64,000 nucleotides of DNA, taken from the NCBI GenBank assembly GCA_016292135.1, contig JAEFAZ010000004.1, forward strand, positions 124,001-188,000, read 5' to 3'. The notes beneath the pieces are model-generated. The model worked only from the letters and a program-made list of their open reading frames with translations, was not told the DNA's origin and did not search any database. The position numbers and the translations under genes were made by a program. This document shows, in pieces, positions 1 through 8,161 of the stretch. Source of the stretch: Saccharofermentans sp. (GTDB taxonomy: Bacteria > Bacillota > Clostridia > Saccharofermentanales > Saccharofermentanaceae). Positions within the stretch are counted from its first letter, which is position 1; every line of letters starts with the position of its first letter.

Positions 1-1
1 T

Positions 2-1249
2 ATGAATATAGAAAATGATCTTTATCTGATCTCAGATTACGACAAGAAATACTGCATGCAGGTCTTCGGACCCCAGCAGATCGCATTCACGCACGGCAAG
101 GGCGTATACCTTTACGACACTGAGAATAAAAAGTATATGGACATGATCGGCGGTATCGCCGTAAATTCCGTGGGCCACAGCAACCCCAAGCTCGTAAAGG
201 CCATCTCCGAGCAGGCCAAGAAAGTCATCCACTGCTGCAACTACTATCTGATCTCACAGAGGTCGGAACTTGCCTATAATCTCTGCAGCAGGAGCTTTGC
301 CGACAAGTGCTTTTTCGCAAACTCCGGAGCGGAAGCCAACGAAGGCGCCATCAAGCTCGCTCGCGGCTACTTCTCCCACAAAGGGATAGACAAGTATGAG
401 ATCATCACTGCCAAGATGAGCTTCCACGGAAGGACTATGGCAACGATAACCGCAACAGGCCAGCCCAAGTTCTCCGAACCCTTCAAGCCTGTTCTTCCCG
501 GCTTCAGGTATGCGGAGTTCAACAATATCGATTCCTTTAAGGAACAGGTCAACGGACATACCGCTGCCATCATGCTCGAACTCATCCAGGGTGAGTCCGG
601 CGTCCACCCCGCAGACAAGTCCTTCGTACTTGAGATCAAGAAACTCTGCGAGGAGAAAGGCCTCCTTCTCATCATCGATGAAGTCCAGACAGGTATCGGC
701 AGGACGGGAACCCTCTTCTGCTACGAGCAGTACGGGATCAAGCCCGACATCATGACACTCGCAAAAGGTCTTGGCGGCGGAGTCCCGATCGGTGCGGTCC
801 TTGCTACCAACGATGCGGCAACAGGTTTCAAGCTCGGTGACCACGGCTCGACATTCGGCGGCAATCCCCTGGCATGCGCGGCAGCAAATGCCGTCCTCGG
901 GATCATTACGGAAGACCGGCTCTGCTTCAACGCAGGAACGATAAGCGAACTCATCGTAAATAAGCTCAACCAGATCAAGGAAAAGCGCGGCTACATCAAG
1001 GAAGTTAGAGGCATGGGCCTTCTCATCGGAATTGAATTCGATGAGCGCATTATGGCATCCGGCATGAGAGATGCTCTCAGGAACAAGGGCTACCTCGTAT
1101 CCTCGATCGGCCAGTCCGTCATCAGGATCGCGCCTCCTCTTATCATCAATGAATACGAGGCCGGCAGGTTCTGTTCAGCCGTCGATCAGGTATTAAAGGA
1201 AACAGCAAAAGCAAGCAAGAATAAGATAGGATTGGAGCTTAAAAAATGA
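2..1249 (+). CDS. argD: Acetylornithine aminotransferase
   Basis: Class III PLP-dependent aminotransferase that converts N-acetylglutamate semialdehyde to N-acetylornithine in arginine synthesis, in the cytoplasm. The 415 residues match the family length. Visible motifs are NSGAEANEGAIKLA (about 107-120), the PLP-site DEVQTGIGRTG (about 227-237), and the Schiff-base lysine in LAKGLGGGVPIGA. The start used is the ATG at the second base of the window; anything upstream is cut off, so an earlier start and the preceding arg genes cannot be seen. The stop overlaps the argF start as ATGA, so the two are translationally coupled. Related ornithine or GABA aminotransferases are the alternatives, but the argF neighbour supports ArgD. 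Confidence 0.93.
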   Translation: MNIENDLYLISDYDKKYCMQVFGPQQIAFTHGKGVYLYDTENKKYMDMIGGIAVNSVGHSNPKLVKAISEQAKKVIHCCNYYLISQRSELAYNLCSRSFADKCFFANSGAEANEGAIKLARGYFSHKGIDKYEIITAKMSFHGRTMATITATGQPKFSEPFKPVLPGFRYAEFNNIDSFKEQVNGHTAAIMLELIQGESGVHPADKSFVLEIKKLCEEKGLLLIIDEVQTGIGRTGTLFCYEQYGIKPDIMTLAKGLGGGVPIGAVLATNDAATGFKLGDHGSTFGGNPLACAAANAVLGIITEDRLCFNAGTISELIVNKLNQIKEKRGYIKEVRGMGLLIGIEFDERIMASGMRDALRNKGYLVSSIGQSVIRIAPPLIINEYEAGRFCSAVDQVLKETAKASKNKIGLELKK

Positions 1250-2166
1250 AACACTACATTGACTTTCACGAAGACGTAAGTTTTGAAGATCTTGATAAGA
1301 TGCTCGATATCGCAGTCGATCTCAAAGCGAAAACAAAAGCAGGCATACCTCACCCCATCCTGGCAGGAAAGACCCTCGCCATGATCTTCACCAAGTCCTC
1401 CACAAGGACCCGTGTCTCATTTGAGGTCGGTATGTACCAGTTAGGCGGAATGGCTCTCTTCCTCTCCAATAACGACATCCAGATCGGCCGCGGCGAGACA
1501 ATCTACGATACTGCCCATGTCTTATCCGGCATGGTCGACGGCATCATGATCCGTACCTTCAAGCATTCCGATGTTGAAGATCTTGCCAGGTACGGCACGA
1601 TCCCCGTAATCAACGGTCTCACCGACGACCAGCACCCTACACAGGCATTAGCTGACCTCCTTACCATCAAGGAGCACAAGGGCGGTCTTAAGGGCTTGAA
1701 GTTCGCATACTTAGGTGACGGCAACAACATGGCTAATTCCCTGCTTCAGGCCTGCGCCAAGGCAGGAATGGATGTTGCGATCGCATCTCCTTCTGACTAC
1801 ACCTGCCCCGATAAATATGTTAACCAGGCTAAGAAGGATGCAGAAGTTACAGGTTCCAAGATCTTAATGACGACCGACCCCTTCGAGGCTGCTGACGGAG
1901 CTGACGTTATCTATACGGACACATGGACATCCATGGGCCAGGAAGCCGAGAAGGCTGCCAGAGTCGAGATCTTCAAGGACTATCAGGTCAATTCCAAGAT
2001 CATGGGAGTTGCCCACAGCGACGCGATCTTCATGCACTGCCTGCCCGCATACAGGGGTTACGAAGTAACTGAAGACGTCATCGACGGACCTCAGAGCGTT
2101 GTTTTCGATGAAGCTGAGAACAGGCTCCACGCCCACAAGGCGATCCTTGTCAACTGCATGAGCTGA
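1246..2166 (+). CDS. argF: Ornithine carbamoyltransferase
   Basis: Transfers the carbamoyl group from carbamoyl phosphate to ornithine, giving citrulline, the step after ArgD and ornithine release in arginine synthesis. The protein has 306 residues, normal for the family. The carbamoyl-phosphate loop STRTR (about residue 51), DDQHPTQALADLL, and the ornithine-loop HCLPAYRG near the C-terminus are all present. It overlaps argD by 4 bases, and its stop shares one base with the ATG of the next gene, so the three genes form one operon. Catabolic (ArcB) use is possible in principle, but the argD neighbour favours biosynthesis. Confidence 0.95.
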   Translation: MKHYIDFHEDVSFEDLDKMLDIAVDLKAKTKAGIPHPILAGKTLAMIFTKSSTRTRVSFEVGMYQLGGMALFLSNNDIQIGRGETIYDTAHVLSGMVDGIMIRTFKHSDVEDLARYGTIPVINGLTDDQHPTQALADLLTIKEHKGGLKGLKFAYLGDGNNMANSLLQACAKAGMDVAIASPSDYTCPDKYVNQAKKDAEVTGSKILMTTDPFEAADGADVIYTDTWTSMGQEAEKAARVEIFKDYQVNSKIMGVAHSDAIFMHCLPAYRGYEVTEDVIDGPQSVVFDEAENRLHAHKAILVNCMS

Positions 2167-2690
2167 TGGATCTCGAGTTAAGGACCGCATTACCCGAAGA
2201 AGCATACAAGATAGCCCTTCTCATAAGAGGGGCTATGTTGTCCTACGGCAAGGATTCGCACATTCCCTACGGGATGCTCGAATCCCTGACCGAGAGCGTG
2301 GAATCCGTTGCAGACAGGATCTCCCGCGGTCACTGCCTCTGCTTCTGGGACGGGCCTGAACCTGTTGCGACGGTAACACTGACTGTCGTTTCAAACCCTT
2401 TAAAGTACAGTTTTTCGGAAAAGACGGCAGATGCTCTTTCCGGGATCGCACCTGCCGGATATATATCAAGATTTGCCGTAAGATCCGATCTTCGCGTATC
2501 GGGTCTCGGCGTTAAGCTCCTTGATGCAGCCGAAGACTTGGCAAAGGATCTTGGTGTCATGGGACTTATCCTTCACTCATCGTCAGACAACAGGTCTTTG
2601 TCGGCTTTCTACTCCAACCGCGGCTTCGTCCTGACCGACAGCGAAAAGAGCCGCGGCTATAACAGAGGTCTGTTCATAAAGAGATTTTGA
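2166..2690 (+). CDS. GNAT family N-acetyltransferase
   Basis: A 174-residue acetyl-CoA-dependent acyltransferase of the GNAT fold. The acetyl-CoA loop is seen in ISRFAVRSDLRVSGLGVKLL (about 99-118), and the typical C-terminal HSSSDNRSLSAFYSNRGF follows. The start overlaps the argF stop by one base (TGATG), so it is coupled to arginine genes. The substrate is not evident. Position in an arg operon hints at an amino-acid or arginine-pathway substrate, but the protein does not look like ArgA (no amino-acid-kinase domain) or ArgJ. The gene ends 22 bases before the convergent sigma/anti-sigma operon, with no clear terminator between. Confidence 0.85.
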   Translation: MDLELRTALPEEAYKIALLIRGAMLSYGKDSHIPYGMLESLTESVESVADRISRGHCLCFWDGPEPVATVTLTVVSNPLKYSFSEKTADALSGIAPAGYISRFAVRSDLRVSGLGVKLLDAAEDLAKDLGVMGLILHSSSDNRSLSAFYSNRGFVLTDSEKSRGYNRGLFIKRF

Positions 2691-2712
2691 TCCCGGTCTT
2701 CAGATATCAGAC

Positions 2713-3585
2713 TCAGTCTGCAGAAGTAGCGGGATGGGGATCTTTTTCCAGATTGAGTATCGTAAACTCTCCGCACATACTGAATCTGTTCGTGATCTCC
2801 TCAAGTTCTTCCGTACTTGCATCGATCACTTCAAGGAACACGTTGTTTCTTTCTACATCTATTACGACTGCTTTGATCTTATCAGCGATCTTATCATCAT
2901 TTCTGTTAAGAGAACGCCGGCAGTCATCAAGTTCGAAAAATGTTTTGATCAGATCGTTATAAGACCGTTTGGCTTTTACAAAGTACAGATCCTTATCGTC
3001 TAACAGGTTTCTGATCTCATCCATGATCTCAGGATCATCACTTGTCAGGAGTATATACATGTCTTTCCCATCGTTAAAAGCTCCTCCGTAATAATCCGGA
3101 TAACTGCCGTTCCAATGTTTTAAGAGAACAGATATTCTCTGCTCCAGCCATTGGGGACGTTCTGCAGAAGGCTTGTCTGGATCGATCGAAACAGATAGGG
3201 AAACCGCCGTGTCGTTTAATGACATCGCCTCATATTCGTCCATGGTAAGATACATGACTTTAACCCCGGCCACGTAATCTGTGTGTTCGCAGTCATTGTA
3301 TACTATCTCTGTCATCCCTCCTTCCTGGACCACTTTGCGGGTCAGTTCCTCAGTCAATACATCTTCTGATGACTGATCCACGCTCGAGGTCTCAGGTGTA
3401 TAAAGGATCTTTGAAATGTTCTTTATCCCGAATATTGCCAGGAGAACAGCGCACATCGCACCCGCAAGTCCTATATAGAACTGCGGGCGGATCCTCGTAA
3501 CCCTGGCCTGCCTTGCTTCTTCGAGTTCGGCGACCAGATCGTCATCCACATCTGACATTATCTTTAACAGTTCTTTTGCAGTCAT
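2713..3585 (-). CDS. Putative single-pass membrane anti-sigma factor
   Basis: A 290-residue protein whose start overlaps the stop of the upstream ECF sigma gene by 4 bases. Residues 1-35 are charged and cytoplasmic-looking, one membrane segment follows (about 36-55, PQFYIGLAGAMCAVLLAIFG), and some 230 residues lie outside. The layout and coupling fit a regulator that holds the sigma factor at the membrane and senses something outside. The N-terminal part has no HxxxCxxC zinc anti-sigma motif. I do not recognise the outer domain; it is rich in Asp/Glu and holds stretches like VSLSVSIDPDKPSAERPQW. Function is inferred from position and topology only. Confidence 0.6.
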   Translation of the reverse strand: MTAKELLKIMSDVDDDLVAELEEARQARVTRIRPQFYIGLAGAMCAVLLAIFGIKNISKILYTPETSSVDQSSEDVLTEELTRKVVQEGGMTEIVYNDCEHTDYVAGVKVMYLTMDEYEAMSLNDTAVSLSVSIDPDKPSAERPQWLEQRISVLLKHWNGSYPDYYGGAFNDGKDMYILLTSDDPEIMDEIRNLLDDKDLYFVKAKRSYNDLIKTFFELDDCRRSLNRNDDKIADKIKAVVIDVERNNVFLEVIDASTEELEEITNRFSMCGEFTILNLEKDPHPATSAD

Positions 3586-4139
3586 ACTAATCCATTCTCC
3601 ATAAGAACTTTCTTAAGTTCATTCCTCATCCTGAACAGCATCGTGTTTATCCTGCTCTCCGAATATCCCGTATTCTCTGCGATCGATGACACCTTCTCCA
3701 GATCGAAATACCTTCTCATGAAGATAAGCCTCTTCTCTTTGGGCTGCCCGCGGAGATAATCCGAGATAGCCTTCGCCATCTCCTTATTCTCTGTCTCACT
3801 TTCAACTGCGCTCTCGGATGGCAGGCACTGCTCGAGTTCTCCGGTCAGTTCCACGATATATCCTTTTCGCTTCAGCCTGCTGTCGTGAATGCATCTGTTC
3901 AAGGATATGTTCCTTACGATCTTGGAAAGGAAAGACGAAAGATAATCGCGCGGCTCATTAGGAGGAATCCGGTTCCAGGCCTCGAGATAAGTGTCGTTCT
4001 CACACTCTTCAGAGGTTTCCTGATTCTCCGTGATCCTGTAAGACAAGCTCCTCAGCATACGTCCGTACTTGTCTGCCGTATGCTTTATCGCCATCTCATC
4101 GCGATCCAGATACAGATCTACGATCCTGCTGTCATCCAT
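3582..4139 (-). CDS. ECF-type RNA polymerase sigma factor
   Basis: A 185-residue alternative sigma factor with region 2 (about residues 5-85, containing SEECENDTYLEAWNRIPP) and region 4 (about 125-180, ending in the helix-turn-helix around SSIAENTGYSESRINTMLFR), and no region 1 or 3. A longer reading frame starts at 4190, but the ATG at 4139 is preceded by a strong AAAGGAAAGGA ribosome site, so I place the start there. It is transcribed with, and overlaps, the membrane protein downstream, as in sigma/anti-sigma pairs. The target regulon cannot be told from the window; no convincing ECF promoter was found in front of it. Confidence 0.85.
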   Translation of the reverse strand: MDDSRIVDLYLDRDEMAIKHTADKYGRMLRSLSYRITENQETSEECENDTYLEAWNRIPPNEPRDYLSSFLSKIVRNISLNRCIHDSRLKRKGYIVELTGELEQCLPSESAVESETENKEMAKAISDYLRGQPKEKRLIFMRRYFDLEKVSSIAENTGYSESRINTMLFRMRNELKKVLMENGLV

Positions 4140-4253
4140 TCCGTTTCCTTTCCTTTGATGGGCGCCTTCACTATATATAGCAACTTCCATGAGAATATCT
4201 TACACTGAATTTAAAATTTTTCGCGTAAACAAAAACTGACCATGTTTTCAAGC

Positions 4254-4290
4254 GGAAAAGAGGGTCATCCCCTGCGGGACAGCCCTCTTT
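4254..4290 (-). terminator. Rho-independent terminator of the SLH gene at 4322
   Basis: Read on the minus strand, a GC-rich hairpin (arms around AAGAGGG and CCCTCTT, inner GTCCC/GGGAT-type pairs, GCAG loop) ends in a T run. It lies directly after the SLH protein gene and before the sigma gene. The 37 bases differ at only four positions from the terminator at 6759-6795. Confidence 0.8.
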
Positions 4291-4321
4291 CATTTTCCTG
4301 AAATATTTAAAGTGATCTTTC

Positions 4322-6616
4322 TCATCCTTTACCGTTAATGTTCTTATCGTACTTGTAAAGGAATGTGACCATCTGTCTCCTTAAGCACTTGCCCTGCGGC
4401 TTGAATGTTCCGTCGCTGCTGCCTGCAACGATATTATTGACATATGCCCAGATGACCGGCTTATAGAAATAATCACTGCTCTTTACATCCTTGAAAGGAT
4501 TCTTTGCAGATCCTATAGAAGGCGAACCTGCCATCCTGTAAAGGAAGGTAACGGTCTGTGCCCTGTTACATACTCCCTGGGGATTGAAAGTTGTCTTGGA
4601 AGTTCCCGTTGTGATATTGTTCTCCAGAGCCCAGAGAACTGCCTTGTAGAAATAATCAGATTCCTTTACATCCTTGAAGGGGTTCTTTGTGGTCTTCGGC
4701 TTGGGACTGCCGTTAAGTCTCCACAGGAACGTTACCATCTGGGCCCTCGTGCAATTATTTGCGGGCTTAAACAATGTCTGATTATCGTAACCCTTAACTA
4801 TGCCCTTTTCGGCAAGATAGTAGGTGGGCTGATAATAGAAAAGATTCGGATCGGTAACGTCCTTATAAAGTACCGTAAGCTTGCACTTGGCAGTTTTGCC
4901 GGCGGCAGTTGCCGTGATCGTAACGACGCCTGCCTGCTTGGCCGTTATCTTGCCTGAATCGACGGTTGCAATGCTGGTATTTGACGACTTCCATGTAACC
5001 TTGTCAGTGGAACCCTTTAAAGTTGCCTTCAAAGTTTCGGTGGAACCGCAAACTATGCTGGTCTCGGTCTTATTCAAGGTCAGCTCGATATTCTTCTCGC
5101 ATATGGCTTTGATTACAACATTCTTCGATCCGATATTAAAAGTTGCAGTGGGCTTCGTTGCAGAAGAAAGAGTTACTCCGCCCGATACTACCTGCCACTT
5201 CTTGAATACATAACCGTCCTTGGGAGTTGCCTTAATTGTAACTTTTGTGCCCGTGTAGCCCTGCTTGACAGAAGTGCTGACGGTCGAGTTGCCGTCAGTA
5301 TTGACGGTAACTGTGTACTTGGTCTTTACTACGGGTTTTTCAACAAATTCAGGATCACTTGCATAATCAGTCTGCTTTGTTCCGTTTATATCTTCTGCAA
5401 GGATATAAACAAAATACTTTGAATCCCAGTCAGCAAGTTTAAGGGTCGAAGGCAGAGTGAATGTGCCCTGGCCGTTTGCTGAATAGTTTCCTTCAAGTGC
5501 ATCGTAATACAAGATCTTGGTATCTTCTCCACGGTATTCCGTATCAAGGATAAGAACGGATGCCCTGTTGGCATTTGCTTTATTCTTGCCGGAAACAGCG
5601 TAAGGTATCGTTACCTTGGTTCCTTCAATTGTCGCATTTTTACCTGAAGGAACTTTAATGGAAAGATCGTCATCCTTTATCGTTAACTTATATTCTGATC
5701 CTACTTCATTGAACTTGCCTGAGATAAGGGATGAGAAGATAACATATGAGTAATCGATGTTTATTGCAGGGCAGACTGCAAAATCGGTTTGAACAAATCC
5801 TGACCCGATTTGACCTCCGATTCCGCCACCGCCGACTACCCCGGCAGAATTCATTCCGGAGTCATGATACATGGAACGCATCCAATAAAGGTCTTGAACT
5901 GTACTAGGTCCCTTTACTCTGTTATTGGAAGTAGTGGCAGTATTATAACCGTAATCGATGTTTGAAAGTTCTTCTACATCAAGAATGAAGACCTTCTCAC
6001 CGGTCAACGGAACATAACCATCGTAATTGTCTCTAACTCTGGAACTAACACAGCCGGGTGTATCAGTTTCACAAGGTATAAGTTGATGTCCTTCTACGTA
6101 GTTTTCAGATAGTGCCTTCTTTTCCACTCCGGTAAAAACGCCTTCTTTATTGAGGAACTTCTCCCCGTTAAGGCCTTCTCTTACATCGCTGTATTTCCAC
6201 TCATTAGCATAGTGTGTTCCATCATTAGGCTCACCGTCATTATCAAAATATGCTTTATAAAGACACTTATCACTGTCGAGGAAAACCGTGCCGTTGATAT
6301 TGCCGTATTTGTCAGACAGCGGATCCAGCACACGGAACTTGATCTCGTCATCCTGCTCAGGATAATAGTCGTCGCGATTATAGTCGTAGTTTCCGTAATA
6401 TACATAACTTCCCGACCAGGGTTTATCCTTTTGAGGATCTGCGGGGCTTGCAATTCCTGTCGTTCCGAGACATGTATTGCTGATGTCCTTTTTCTTTTCT
6501 TCAGCCGCGAAAACGTCACTTGTTCCGGTGACCGTCGGGATAAGAGAAACTGCCATGGCTGCAAACAGGACCGATGCGGTCAATCTGCTGCATACCTGTT
6601 TCACTCTCTGATTCAT
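4322..6616 (-). CDS. Secreted SLH-domain surface protein with InlB-like and Big_2 domains
   Basis: A 764-residue exported protein. Order: signal peptide (1-38, cleavage near DVFA-AEE); a roughly 230-residue N-terminal region (about 60-290) resembling the DUF6273 type (YVYYGNYDY, IKFRVLDPLS); a stretch of unclear fold; an InlB/Listeria-Bacteroides-like repeat (about 434-505, GYTGTKVTIKATPKDGYVF then WQVVSGG); a bacterial Ig-like Big_2 domain (about 506-583, VTWKSSNTSIATVDSGKITA); and three SLH repeats (584-764) with CTRAQ, CNRAQ and CLRRQ motifs. SLH repeats normally bind pyruvylated wall polymers, so the protein should sit on the cell surface. A GGGAGG ribosome site precedes the ATG. It is the largest of four proteins here sharing this C-terminal cassette. 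Confidence 0.85.
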   Translation of the reverse strand: MNQRVKQVCSRLTASVLFAAMAVSLIPTVTGTSDVFAAEEKKKDISNTCLGTTGIASPADPQKDKPWSGSYVYYGNYDYNRDDYYPEQDDEIKFRVLDPLSDKYGNINGTVFLDSDKCLYKAYFDNDGEPNDGTHYANEWKYSDVREGLNGEKFLNKEGVFTGVEKKALSENYVEGHQLIPCETDTPGCVSSRVRDNYDGYVPLTGEKVFILDVEELSNIDYGYNTATTSNNRVKGPSTVQDLYWMRSMYHDSGMNSAGVVGGGGIGGQIGSGFVQTDFAVCPAINIDYSYVIFSSLISGKFNEVGSEYKLTIKDDDLSIKVPSGKNATIEGTKVTIPYAVSGKNKANANRASVLILDTEYRGEDTKILYYDALEGNYSANGQGTFTLPSTLKLADWDSKYFVYILAEDINGTKQTDYASDPEFVEKPVVKTKYTVTVNTDGNSTVSTSVKQGYTGTKVTIKATPKDGYVFKKWQVVSGGVTLSSATKPTATFNIGSKNVVIKAICEKNIELTLNKTETSIVCGSTETLKATLKGSTDKVTWKSSNTSIATVDSGKITAKQAGVVTITATAAGKTAKCKLTVLYKDVTDPNLFYYQPTYYLAEKGIVKGYDNQTLFKPANNCTRAQMVTFLWRLNGSPKPKTTKNPFKDVKESDYFYKAVLWALENNITTGTSKTTFNPQGVCNRAQTVTFLYRMAGSPSIGSAKNPFKDVKSSDYFYKPVIWAYVNNIVAGSSDGTFKPQGKCLRRQMVTFLYKYDKNINGKG

Positions 6617-6650
6617 TGATACAATTACCTCCCATAAAGATTATTAATCA

Positions 6651-6709
6651 GTGCTTCTTCAGCACATACATACCCGTTTCTCTAAATAAGGTTCAAGCCC
6701 CCCTTGAAC
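6651..6709 (-). other. Two small hairpins in the leader of the SLH gene
   Basis: Two perfect inverted repeats lie 35-95 bases upstream of the SLH start: GTGCT/AGCAC at 6651-6665 and GTTCAAG/CTTGAAC at 6691-6709, each with a 5-base loop. They could shape the 5' leader of the mRNA or be an operator. No promoter could be fixed with confidence, so their place relative to the transcript start is unknown. Confidence 0.35.
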
Positions 6710-6758
6710 ACAGGTAAAGCATATCATTATTCCGAGAGCATTTTCAACAATAAGATAT

Positions 6759-6795
6759 GGAAAAGAGGGTCATCCCTTACGGGACGACCCTCTTT
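6759..6795 (-). terminator. Rho-independent terminator of the str operon (after tuf)
   Basis: On the minus strand, 28 bases after the tuf stop, a hairpin of AAAAGAGGGTCGTCCC type pairs with GGGATGACCCTCTTTT around a GTAA loop. It differs at four of 37 positions from the copy at 4254-4290 on the other side of the SLH gene. Confidence 0.85.
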
Positions 6796-6823
6796 TGTAA
6801 TCTTATAAATTCTAATCTAGAAA

Positions 6824-8026
6824 TTATTCGATGATCTTGGAAACGTTTCCTGCGCCTACTGTATGACCACCCTCACGGATAGCGAACTTAAGACCCTGCT
6901 CCATAGCGATAGGTGTGATAAGGTCAGCTGTGATGGTTACGTGGTCACCAGGCATGCACATGTCTGTGCCCTCAGGAAGAGCGATGTTACCGGTAACGTC
7001 TGTTGTTCTGAAGTAGAACTGAGGACGATAGCCGTTGAAGAAGGGCTTATGACGGCCACCCTCTTCCTTTGTAAGAACGTAAACCTGTCCCTCGAACTTT
7101 GTGTGAGGAGTTGTTGAACCGGGCTTAGCGAGAACCTGGCCTCTCTCAACTTCCTTACGGTCGATACCACGGAGGAGGCAACCGATGTTGTCGCCGGCCT
7201 CAGCCTGATCCATGGACTTACGGAACATCTCAACGCCTGTGATAACTGTGGACTTGGGCTCATCCTGGAGACCAACGATCTCAGCAGCGTCACCAACCTT
7301 AACAGTACCTCTCTCGAGACGGCCTGTAGCAACAGTACCACGACCGGAGATCGTGAATACGTCCTCAACAGGCATAAGGAAAGGCTTGTCAACAGGTCTT
7401 TCAGGTGTTGCGATATAGCTGTCAACTGCAGCCATGAGCTCTACGATGGAAGCATACTCAGGTGCAGAAGGATCTGTAGATGTGGACTCGAGAGCTGCGA
7501 GAGCAGAACCACGGATGATAGGAGTATCATCGCCGGGGAACTCATACTGGTTGAGGAGGTCACGGATGTCCATCTCAACGAGCTCGAGGAGCTCTTCGTC
7601 ATCAACCTGGTCGCACTTGTTCATGTATACAACAATGTAAGGAACGCCAACCTGACGAGCGAGCAGGATGTGCTCACGTGTCTGAGCCATAGGGCCGTCA
7701 GAAGCAGCAACTACGAGGATGGCACCATCCATCTGAGCTGCGCCTGTGATCATGTTCTTGATGTAGTCAGCGTGACCGGGGCAGTCAACGTGAGCATAGT
7801 GACGTGCTTCTGTCTCATACTCAACGTGTGCTGTGTTGATCGTGATACCACGAGCTCTCTCCTCGGGTGCGGAGTCAATGTTACCATAATCCTTAAACTC
7901 TGCGCCGCCCTTCATAGCGAGAACCTTTGTGATAGCAGCTGTAAGAGTTGTCTTACCATGGTCAACGTGACCAATGGTTCCGATGTTTACGTGTGGCTTG
8001 TTACGTACGAACTTTTCCTTAGCCAT
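6824..8026 (-). CDS. tuf: Translation elongation factor Tu
   Basis: GTPase that carries aminoacyl-tRNA to the ribosome. 400 residues, as expected. The G motifs are GHVDHGKTT (19-27), DCPGH (about 81-85), NKCD (about 136-139) and SAL. Domains 2 and 3 follow, with [18 protein letters not shown] typical of domain 2. A strong GGAGG site precedes the ATG. It is last in the str order rpsL-rpsG-fusA-tuf, but 135 bases separate it from fusA and hold a near-consensus promoter, so it is probably also transcribed alone. Confidence 0.98.
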   Translation of the reverse strand: MAKEKFVRNKPHVNIGTIGHVDHGKTTLTAAITKVLAMKGGAEFKDYGNIDSAPEERARGITINTAHVEYETEARHYAHVDCPGHADYIKNMITGAAQMDGAILVVAASDGPMAQTREHILLARQVGVPYIVVYMNKCDQVDDEELLELVEMDIRDLLNQYEFPGDDTPIIRGSALAALESTSTDPSAPEYASIVELMAAVDSYIATPERPVDKPFLMPVEDVFTISGRGTVATGRLERGTVKVGDAAEIVGLQDEPKSTVITGVEMFRKSMDQAEAGDNIGCLLRGIDRKEVERGQVLAKPGSTTPHTKFEGQVYVLTKEEGGRHKPFFNGYRPQFYFRTTDVTGNIALPEGTDMCMPGDHVTITADLITPIAMEQGLKFAIREGGHTVGAGNVSKIIE

Positions 8027-8090
8027 TTTAATTTCCTCCTAAAGAAGTAATAGTAATCTTTTGTTCCGCAATTTTCACGCGATACCGACT

Positions 8091-8119
8091 ATTGTACAAA
8101 GTTTTTTGTAATGTTTCAA
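8091..8119 (-). promoter_or_regulatory. Sigma-A-type promoter of tuf
   Basis: On the minus strand, TTGAAA (8119-8114) and TACAAT (8096-8091) are separated by exactly 17 bases, each one mismatch from consensus. It lies in the fusA-tuf gap and would give a leader of about 60 bases. Confidence 0.7.
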
Positions 8120-8161
8120 GTATCGGCTTGAAATATGCGGTGTTAAGATGCGAAAAACATC

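Noticed and set aside
4254..6795. Insertion element carrying the SLH gene
   Set aside because: The flanking repeats are terminators; no transposase, terminal inverted repeats or target-site duplication was found.
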